Both the position numbers and the translations under genes were made by a program. The notes under the pieces are model-generated. The model saw only the letters and a program-made list of their open reading frames with translations. It did not search any database and was not told the origin of the DNA. From Flavobacterium orientale (GTDB taxonomy: Bacteria > Bacteroidota > Bacteroidia > Flavobacteriales > Flavobacteriaceae), in assembly GCF_014638005.1 (NCBI RefSeq), contig NZ_BMFG01000006.1, positions 1 to 64,000 on the forward strand: a stretch of 64,000 nt of DNA, written 5' to 3'. This document shows positions 54,001-64,000 of this stretch, in pieces (position 1 is the stretch's first letter; each line of letters opens with the position of its first letter).

Positions 54001-57000
54001 GACAACAATGTCTTTACCTAAGATGGATTTCTTTGAATTTATTTTGGCAAAATGGTTGTCCAGTTGAAAGCTGCTACTACTGTATTTTATGTTTTGCAAC
54101 TCCTTTTGAATGGATTTGATATCAGTGTTTACAAACGATTCATCTGCGGTATACAGGGTGAAGTTTTGATTTTCGGGTACCGTTTCGAGGAGTTCCTGAA
54201 CGGTGCGTTTCAGAAGCTCGCCTTTTTGACCTTTGGCCTGCATGCTGTGGGAATTATCTAAAATGATAAAGAGTTCGTTGGTGGCAGAGGCACTGTCTTT
54301 CGCTTTGAAAATGGGTTGAGCGAAAGCGAGTATCAAAAACGTGAGGAGCAACAAACGGGTAAGTAGCAGTAACCACTTTTTGAGTTGTGAGCTTTTGCGG
54401 GTTTGAATGGCAAGTTCTTTAAGAAAACGAACGTTGGTAAAGTATTCTTTCTTGAATCGTCGTAATTGGAATAAGTGAACTAAAATCGGGATTACGAGCA
54501 GAAAAAGGAAGTAAAGGATTTCAGGATTCTTGAACTGCATTTGATGAAAGTTTGTCAAAAATACAATTTAATTGTTTTAAATGAGAAATTTTAAATTCTA
54601 AATGTTTGTGAAAATTTTTAAAGAGGTGCTGAGTTGCTGAGGTACTGAGTTGCTAAGGTGTTTTGATGACGCTTCGCTTTTTTTTGACATTAAGATGTTA
54701 AGACGCTTCGCTTTATTTCATTAAGGTGATTAAGGTTTTTAACCGCATAGGAGTTCACAAAGGGTTACGCAAAGGACGCAAAGTTTATAAAGATGCTTTT
54801 TTGACATTAAGATGTTAAGACGCTTTGCCTCATTAAGTAATTAAGGTTTAATTGCAGTCATTTGTGAGGAAAAAATGCATCTAACCCGCAACTCGCAACC
54901 CGCAACTTATTTCTTTCTCTTTTTAGCTTTTGCTCGTTCTGCTCCGCGGTTGCGGGGTTCGGTTTTTTTAGGTGTGCGTTTTCCGGGGCCGCCGAGGTTG
55001 ACTTTTTTGTTTTTGTCTTTCTTTTCATGGAAGGCTTCGCCGCCTTCTTTTTTTGGACGTTTTAGAAGGACTTTCATCTTTCTTTTGTCTTTTTCGAATT
55101 CGAGGAGTTTTTCGGAGATTTCGATATCGGGTAGGGGAAGGAATTCTATTTCCTTTTCCATGAGGATTTCGGCTTCTATTTGTATTTCTTCTTCTCTTGG
55201 TGTGATGAGACTGATGGCGATACCGTTTTTATCGGCTCTTCCGGTTCTACCGATGCGGTGGATGTATTGTTCCGGGATTTCGGGGAACTCCATGTTGATG
55301 ACGTGGGTGATGTCGGAAATGTCAAGTCCACGAGCCATTACGTCGGTGGTGACAATGCCTTTGATTTCGCCCCGTTGGAAGGTTGCCATCGTGTTTAAAC
55401 GGTAGTTTTGTGACTTGTTGGAATGAATGATTCCGAATTGGTCTGCAAAATCTTCTTCTAATGCGGTGGCGACTAGGTCGGCGGTTTTTTTATTGTTGAC
55501 AAATATCAGGATGCGTTCCATACTTTCGTCGGAGTGGAGGAGCTCTTTTAGGAGCGTGATCTTGGTTAGAAAGTTGGGTACTTTATATCCCAATTGTTCG
55601 ATCTTCTCTAAGGGTGTTCCTGATGGGGCTAAAGAGACTTCTTCGGGTAATTCGAAATATTCTTCTATCATTTCATCTACTTCGTCGGTCATGGTGGCAG
55701 AGAAGAGGATGTTTTGACGTTTGGTTTTTAACATGGTTAGAATGGATGTGACTTGAAAGCGAAATCCTAGGTTAAGGATTTCATCAAATTCATCGATTAC
55801 CAGTTTTTGTAGGGTATCAAAACGAATAACATTGTCAAGGGCTAAGTCCATGACGCGGCCGGGAGTTCCTACTAGGATGTCGATGCCTTGGTAAACGGCT
55901 GTTTTTTGGGTGTTGATGTTTACCCCTCCGTAAACGCCAAGGGTTCTAACGGACATGTGTTGGGTTAGCTTTTCTACTTCGCCGGCTATTTGAACTACCA
56001 GTTCTCTTGTGGGCACGAGTATCAGGACTCTTGGGGTGTCTGACTTCATGAACTTCCATTGTTTGAGGATGGGAAGTAGGTAGGCAAAGGTTTTTCCGGT
56101 TCCGGTTTGTGCGATACCGATGACGTCTCTGCCGGATAGTATGACCGGCATGGATTTGATTTGTATGGGAGTTGGGGTTGTTAGTCCTAACTCATCTATT
56201 GCTTTTTGCAGGGATTTTGGTAAATCAAATTCGTGAAACGAAACCATGTGTTTTTGTTTTTTGGCAAAGGTAGGGAATTTATTGGGAATGGTGGGTTGTG
56301 GGTTGCGAGTTGCGGGTTTCGGGTTTCGGGTTGAATTTCTAAAAAGTTTTAACAGAGGGTACCACAACTACGGCTTTGGTACGGCTTTGGTATGGGGTTG
56401 GTACGGCTTTGCCTGCTAGTAAGGTTCTTTTGTGATTCTTGCTTTTATGGTGGGGAAAAGGTTTCAACTGTTCACTATGTTGTTGATATAACTTGCCTAT
56501 AACTTGCGGATTGGTTCGGAAAAGGATGTATTTTTGGGAAATAGATTGGAATAAGTTATTAACAAGGGGTACCACAACCCCGAACCAAACCCGAAGAAAA
56601 CCCGAAGAAAACCTGAGTTGAATTCGAAAAATTTAAAACCTACAATAATGGCAAAAATTATCCCTACCGGTTATCCGATTCCTAAGCGATTGGGAGGTGG
56701 TTTAGTGATCTATGAAATGGATGGTGAGTACATCCTTCGAACACAAAGTGGTTTTACGAGTAAAGCGTTAAAAAAGTCGGCTAAGTATGCGAATTGTCGC
56801 CACAATGCGAGTGAGTTTGGTCGGGTTTCTAAAAGTTGTAAAGGTTTGCGGGACCTATTGACAGGTATTTTACCTAAAGAAAACAATTTAGCGGTGGTGA
56901 ATTCGCTTACTAAGAAAATGCGGGCTCTATTGGTTTATGATATGGAACACGAACGAGGTCAGCGTTTGTTGGCTACCGCTTTTGAACAAGAGGAAGTGCG

Positions 57001-60000
57001 AAAGCAACTCAAGGATTATTCTTTTAATCCGGATAGTGGGTTTGTGTTTACTACGGAGGTGAAAAAGGGGCGGTTGCGGTTGGATCTTGTTCAAAAACCA
57101 TGGGGATTGGAATATGTGGGCATTCGATTGCATGTGGTTAATTATGACTTTTCATCGATGGAAGGCCGCTTGTGTTCCGGCGATTGGCATATGGAAAGAG
57201 GCCGCAAGCGGTTGTTGCGGTATTCTTTTCCGACCGTGGAGCCGAGTGGAGGAGGGGTGTTGCTTTATATTGTGGAGTTGCAGTCTTTTGAGGAGTTGGA
57301 TGGGACTTTTACGCCGGTTAGGGTGAAGGAAAAAGGGGTTGATGTTGCTGGTTGCGGGTTAAGGGTTGCTTGAGGATGGTATTGTTCTTTTTGGGCTGAC
57401 GTACATTTTTAATGTGTTGCGTTTTTTTGATTTTTTAGTTTTTTTAGTTTTTTGATTATGAAGTTATTGATTTGTTTATTAGTGTTAAGTATAGGAAAAA
57501 GCTTTAGTAATTTTGAAAAGGTTGGCAAGATTTATATATTTGATAATAATAATATAACCGGTTGAAAGCAATTAAAAAACAGGAAGTGTTTTGCTGCGAA
57601 GTCAGAGTCATTCGCAGAGCATAGTGCTATTTTAGAGGGAACACTTCTGGGAGAGGTTGTTTAGTTATAGCGAAAAATAAATCTTAATTTAGTCCCAAAC
57701 CCTCCTTAGTCCCATAAGGTTGGTGGCAAGGCTAACAGACCTCATCACATTAAAATTTAACTTAACAGACAAATGAGTTTTTTAAAAAATATATTCGGAA
57801 AGAAAGAAATACCAATTAAAAGTTACAGCGACTTTTGGAATTGGTTTCAAAACAATGAAAAAACATTTTTTAATGTAGTCAAATCCCACAAACACATAGA
57901 AAAAGGCTTCTTTGACAAACTTTCGCCAAAACTTGCTGAACTAAAGGAGGGTTATTTTTATTTAACAGGAATGTATGATGACAATACTGTTGAATTAGTA
58001 TTGACAGCAGACGGCAACACGAAAAACATTGTTTTCATAGAAGAACTTGTTGAGCAAGCACCGAAAATAAACGGCTGGAAATTTACAGCCCTTAAACCTG
58101 CTTTAGACATTGAAAACGTAGCGATTAATATGGCGGGATATAAATTTGACAGCGACAATATATTTTACTATTCCAACGATCACTCTGACTATCCAGATGA
58201 AATTGACATCACTATAATTCACAACGAGCAGACAGAAGAAAATAAACAACAAATTGGAAACGGAATTTATATTTTCTTAGACAATTATTTGGGCGAACTG
58301 GACTTTGTGAATAATATAGACAACCTTAAAATAATAGGCAAAAAAGAAGCAGAAAAGGAACTTGTTCCGATTGCTAAACTCAAAGACTTTTTGACTTGGC
58401 GACAAAAAGAATTTATTGAAAAATATGACGGAGTTCGTTATGATACAAGTGAAGATGAACACTCCATTTTGGAAGCTGAATTAGAAAGTGGAAACAAGTT
58501 AATTGCAGTAATAAATACCCAACTTCTTAATTGGGATAGCAAGGCTTCCCACCCTTGGATTGCTGTAATTACTTTTAAGTATGACGGAAGTAACAATAAC
58601 GGAATGCCTAATGAAAGTGACTACCAAACTTTAAACGAAATTGAAGAAAGAATATTACAACAACTTTCAGACAAAGACGGTTATTTATACATTGGCAGAC
58701 AAACAGCAAACGGCGAACGAGATATTTATTTTGCCTGCAAAGACTTTCGTAAACCTGCAAAAGTATTTTTCCAAACGCAACAAGACAACAACAAATTTGA
58801 AATTGAATACGATATTTACAAAGACAAGTATTGGCAATCATTTGAACGATTTAGACCTAACTATTGACAAAAAGTTGAGCCAGCAATGGCTAGAGTTTTG
58901 TTGGGCTTGCAAAGGCAATAATAATCCCTCTAGGTCGGGATTGTTGAACAGAGTGAGAAACCCTCCTAGCAAAGTGTTGATGCAGAGGCTTTAGGAGTTT
59001 GTTAAATGAACTTTTATTATTTGAAGAAAACCGATTGCCTTTTTAAAAAGGTTTTAGATTAAGTTAAAACCAATATATATACTTAATAATTAATTTTTGT
59101 TGGTTCGGATGAGGTTTTTTAGTCGAACTAGCGTTAGCGATAATTTAAAAAAAAAAGAAGTCATTATGAAATTTTGGAAAAGTATAGTAAGTGTTTTTTT
59201 CATAGCAGTAATTAGTTGTGGGTCTGAAAAACCCGGCGGGAATTTTTCACGGGACGGTGTTTCTTTTACCTATCCGTCAGGTTGGAGCATAACCGAAGAA
59301 GGTGATTTAGATGGTACGGGCTATTATTTGTCGGTTGAAAAAGAAGGGTTTGATGCTAGTGGATTACTCACCCTTACATGGGTGACCCAAATTCCGGATT
59401 CAAAAGAGTATCTTGAAATTATACAGGAGGAGTATAAACAACAAAAAATATTAAAAGATTTAAAGTTTCAATCCGTTCGAGATAACAATTTTAATGGAAT
59501 CCCATCGCTTTCAAGTGATTTCAAATTTAATACATTTGGTTTGGAACATAAAGGTACAATTTATGTTTTTGTAAAAGGTAAGAACACCTATTCAATAATA
59601 AAACAAGAAGCTATAGAAGATATTTCAAAGAACCAAGAAGGATTTGATTTAATAGAGGGAACATTTAAAGTGGAGTAAAAGAGCTAATTGTTTATAGCTG
59701 AGAATCGTTTTAATCAATTTAAACACAAATGAAAGTACGATATTACTTCCTATTTCTATTTTTAATTTTTAGTTGTAAATCGGCTAGAGTGGCATCTGAT
59801 TTGCCACAAACAAACATTAAAGTTACCTACTATAATAACGGATTTGTAAAAAATGTAGGTAATGTTGAAGCTTTTTTCGCCGAACACAATTCTTACCGAA
59901 TTGGATTGTGGAGTGAATTCTATGAGAATGGAAAACTGAAATCTTCTGGAAATTATAAATTGGGTACTTATATTCAATGTTGTACAGGTGGACTTTGTGA

Positions 60001-63000
60001 CGAATATTACAGCTACAAAATTGGAGAATGGGTTTACTATCACGATAATGGAACTTTAAAAGCCAAAGGAACCTATCAAATTGGTGAAAAACATAAAAAA
60101 ACGAGTTGTGAAGGGGGTGCTAAAATTAAGTTTGGTTTTGTAACCGACCAATGGAAATTTTATGACAAAGACGGATCGGAAATAAAACCGTCTTCAAATG
60201 ACATAGCTGAAATTGAGAAAAGTAGTTTTATTGATGAATGGGATATGCGTGATTAAAAAAACCGCTAATACAAGCTTGATTTTCTTTGGACTTGAAAAGC
60301 ATGAATGAAACTCTCGTTGATTTAATTTTTAAAAGGGATTGAGAAGTTGTTTATATTTGGAGGGATAATGTTAATGCTAATTTCAAAACAAGCACGGATG
60401 AAAAAAATAGTAGGTATATTGATTGCGATTTTAATTTCTCAAATAGGATTTAGTCAAGATTATCAATCAGAATTTAAAAAATACTATAAGAAAAATGATA
60501 CTATTAACCAATTAAAGGTTTTAACCCAATGGAAGCATGAAAATCCAAAAGATGCTGAACTTTTTACAAGTTTCTTCAATTATCATTTTGGGAAGTCCAG
60601 AAAGGAACTTCTTGCTTTAAGCAGCGAAGCACCCCAAGGAGAAAGTCTTGTTTTGAAAGACAGCTTAAACGAAACCTCCGGCTATTTAGGAAGTCAAATT
60701 CATTATGACCAAAGTGAATTAAAAAAAGGACTTGATAAAATTGATGAAGGGATTCAACTTTATCCAAATCGACTTGATATGAGATTTGGGAAAATATATG
60801 TACTGGGACTAGTATCAGATTGGGAAAATTTCACTTCAGAAATAATAAAAACAATTCAATATTCCTCGATAAATTACAATAATTGGACTTGGACTAACAA
60901 TGAAAAAAAAGAAAACGGAAAAGACTTTTTGCTTTCTTCATTACAAGATTATCAAGTGCAACTTTATACTACCGGAGAGGATGAATTGCTGGTAAATATG
61001 AGAAATATAGCCGAGGAAACTCTTAAATACTATCCAAATCACGTTGTAAGCTTATCCAATCTTTCAATTACCTACTTATTGACCGGAGAATATGATAAAG
61101 GAATTGAGCCTCTATTAAGAGCAGAAAAGTTAAATCCACAAGATTATATTGTTCTTTCAAATATCGCACAAGGCTACAAACTTAAAGGAGATAAGAAAAA
61201 TGCAATTGTGTATTATGAGAAAACCATTGAATTTGGTGACGAGAGAGCAATAGAATTTGCGAAACAACAAATAGCAGAATTAAAAAAATAAAGTAGATTG
61301 CCAAAATCGGTTTGGTGTTCCGGGGGTTCAAGTGATTCGATGAACCATTTATGTAACGTTAACAGTAAAAGTGTCATGTTTAGGTAAGCCCTTGGTAAAA
61401 CCATAGTTATCGGGGTGATTTCTGTTAGTAAAACATAAACCAATACATTTACTTTTTAATTCATTAAAATCAGTTTGGGAGATAGGATTTTAAACAAACA
61501 GACACTAGTAACTATTTTAGAATCATGAAGAAAAAAATCATTTTTGTTTTGACATTTTTATTGTTTAGTGCCACTCTCTTTTCGCAAGACTGCAATTTTT
61601 TGAGTTCTCAAAATGGATTTAGGAACATTAAATTAGGAGGAACTATCAAGGATCATCCTGAATTTGTATTGAAAGATAACAGTACTTCAGCATTGTTTAA
61701 ATTGAGTTTTAATTCAAGTTCAAATTATGTTTATGTTGGAAAAGAGACGGATACTATTGGTTCTGCTAAAATTCTTTTCATTTATCTAAATGTCACCAAT
61801 GATACGATTGAACGAATTCATGTTGTAACGCAAAAAGAATTTGGCCTATATTATATTTTGAAGAATGCTTATGGTGCTACTTCTTTTGAATATGGTAAAA
61901 AATGGATTTGGAGTACTGATACTATTGAATGTAGTATTGAAGGCGATGACAATAACATTCCAGGTTATCACATAATTTACAGCTATTTGTCTGATGTTAG
62001 AATTCAATTGAAGGAAAGAGCTTCTAAACACAGTAAAGCAGCTCAAGCGGAGTTATAAGGTATTTGTGAGAAGTTAGCGTTTTGTTGGGTTTGCAAAGCC
62101 GATTAGTAAACTCTTGTTGAACGGAGGTTGTTTTTTATTCTTGATATGAAGTCTAAAACCGAGAGTTGTATTTTTTTGTTAGAATTAGTAATTTAGTAAG
62201 CAACTCTATAGTAGGAAACGCATCTATGTATACTAACCTAGGAGTCACATTACGATTATTATGAAACAATTATTACTACTATTATCATTTTTGATTAGCA
62301 TCTCCAGTGTAACTGCACAGTTTGATGTAAATAATGCTATTTATACTACGGGCGAATTGAATTTGGGTAATTATATCGGTTTTGACATGAACTTGAATTA
62401 TGTCTATCAAGAAAAGTACTCCTTCAAAGTGGGTTATACCGGAAACCTGCGAAAACCAAAATCACAACCGGATGATTATTCCTCGGGATTATCAAGTATT
62501 TTTCTTTTTGGATTGGACAATCCCTATGATCAAATGGAAAATTATCAAATAGGTGTTGGAAGAATTTATAAACTCAACAAAAAGGGAACAATCCGATTGA
62601 ATGCTTCTTTTGGAATTGGTTATACAGTTATCAGAGAACCTGAGAATTGGGAAAGAGTCAATGATAGTGGCTTTTTAGGAGAAAATTATTCTTGGAATTA
62701 TAGTAAATATAACACCGTAAGTCTCATCCTAAATCCTAAAATAGAATTTCCTTTCTCGCGGTTTTACGGACTAACATTGTCGCCTATGCTGCAAATTAAC
62801 AAAGACAGGACGTATTTTGGTATAGGAATTGGTCAAATGCTCGGATTGTTGAGAGAAAGAAAGCGTTAGTTACAGACCTGTTTTGTCGACATTGTTCACT
62901 AAAAAACACACACAGTATGAAAACAAAATTAATTTTATTCGGACTCTTTTTAGTGCTACTTGGTTGTGTTAAGAAACAGCAAGATGATTCGGTTGTTGCT

Positions 63001-64000
63001 ACTGTGGAGGAATCTGAGGCAGTCAGTTCCGAGCCATCGGTGGTATTTGATGCCACAGCAGCGATATGGACGTATGATTACAATGAGCAAACTCAGCAAC
63101 TTGGTTTAAAGCAATTGCGGCAGGTTGACAATACGACCTTGACGGGAAAGGCGATTGAGGAAATCATAAATACTTCTTGGCCGAAAGTTCAGGTGCAGTT
63201 TATTCGGACTTCAAATGATACGGCTTATGTATCCATTCCAAATAGTACCGTATTGACGCAGCAAATGGGTTCGATGGGAGCGGAAAGTTTTATGGTGACA
63301 ACGACGTATTCGTTTACAGAATTGAAAGGGATTCGTTATGTATCTTTTGATTTTGAGGAAGGCGATCATGCGAGGCCGGGGGTTTATGATCGGAGTTTGG
63401 GGGTGAAGGAATAGGTTATGTTAGGATAAGCCTGCGTATTTTTTTGCCACGGATTGGACGGATTGAAACAGATGAGGACGGATTTTTTTTGACTCGAAAA
63501 TATGCGGGGACTACGATTATAGGTAGAGATCTTCGTCTGTACTTTTTGTTTCACAGTGTTTCATGAAGGTTTTAATCCTCTTTCATAAATTTTTGAGCGT
63601 ATCTCAGGGTTTTTCACCAAGTGTAGACCATTTCTTAACTTGCATTACACCTATAGCTCTATTTCTTCTATTACTTTGTTTAATGTTTTGTTAATTTAGT
63701 TAAACAATTGTTTGATAAAATGTATCTTTACTGGAAATAAATACTAATTTAAAAAAAACAAAAATGAAATTAATTAAATCCTTAACCATGTTGTCATTAG
63801 TAGGAGCTATGATGGCTTCTTGTGGTGAAAAGAAAAATGAAGAAACGGTTGATACAGCAGAAGAACTAGTAGAAGAAGCTGTAGTTGTAGAAGAAACGCC
63901 GAATATTGTTGGTGTTGCCTCAGCAAATGCTGATTTTAGTACGTTAGTTGCTGCTGTAGGAGCTGCTAATTTAGTAGAGACATTGAGTGGCGAAGGTCCA

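Overview
The window looks like chromosomal DNA of a Flavobacterium-type member of the Bacteroidota (Flavobacteriaceae). The evidence is AT-rich DNA, promoters of the form TTG-N(18-23)-TAnnTTTG, little sign of Shine-Dalgarno sites, a gliding/T9SS type B C-terminal domain at the left edge, Bacteroidota-specific families (DUF1573, DUF4834, DUF6438, BatA-like vWA protein) and a serine-palmitoyltransferase-type enzyme. No rRNA or tRNA gene was seen. All functional calls come from reading the translated sequence; no database search was run.

Layout. 1-9.2 kb: end of a secreted T9SS protein, a repeat-rich gap, an alpha/beta hydrolase, a DUF6438 lipoprotein, a PLP aminotransferase, an aspartyl protease with PDZ domain, a DUF1573 protein and valS. 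9.3-10.7 kb: a small HTH-like gene, a ten-unit 11-bp phased repeat array and an uncharacterised MAK-family gene. 10.7-20.5 kb: a complete type II-C CRISPR-Cas locus. It has a divergent tracrRNA gene, a 1551-residue Cas9 with four tandem ~57-residue modules between HNH and RuvC-III, 35 identical 36-bp repeats with 34 spacers, then a REP-associated transposase (RAYT), then cas2 and cas1 on the opposite strand. REP palindromes with 15-bp ladders lie at both edges, beside the array and inside the RAYT gene itself. This is the most unusual part of the window.

20.6-28.9 kb: a hybrid sensor kinase and a full seven-gene Mrp Na+/H+ antiporter operon. 28.9-30.8 kb: a minus-strand stress cluster (YtxH, a 54-residue membrane protein, CsbD-like, a 72-residue protein, an AraC regulator) whose promoters share an upstream AAGTTGTATT-type site. 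30.9-35.3 kb: a NYN-domain protein, a serine-palmitoyltransferase-like enzyme, and a GNAT-fold protein and membrane protein that could belong to sphingolipid or sulfonolipid synthesis. 35.4-41 kb: DUF4834, YfhO, a glycosyltransferase and a flippase (surface glycans). 41-54.5 kb: housekeeping genes (uvrA, an ECF sigma factor, an endonuclease III without Fe-S cysteines, a thiol peroxidase, a PhnP-like hydrolase, a dihydroorotase-like protein lacking its HxH motif, a BatA-like protein). 54.5-57.4 kb: a DEAD-box helicase flanked by inverted heptamer repeats, then a distant paralogue of the MAK-family gene, again preceded by 11-bp arrays. 57.4-64 kb: accessory small secreted proteins and lipoproteins, ending in a fasciclin lipoprotein cut by the window edge.

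How parts work together. tracrRNA, Cas9 and the array give a standard dual-RNA interference module, with cas1-cas2 for adaptation on the far side of the array. The AraC regulator probably controls the small stress genes beside it. The Mrp genes form one complex.
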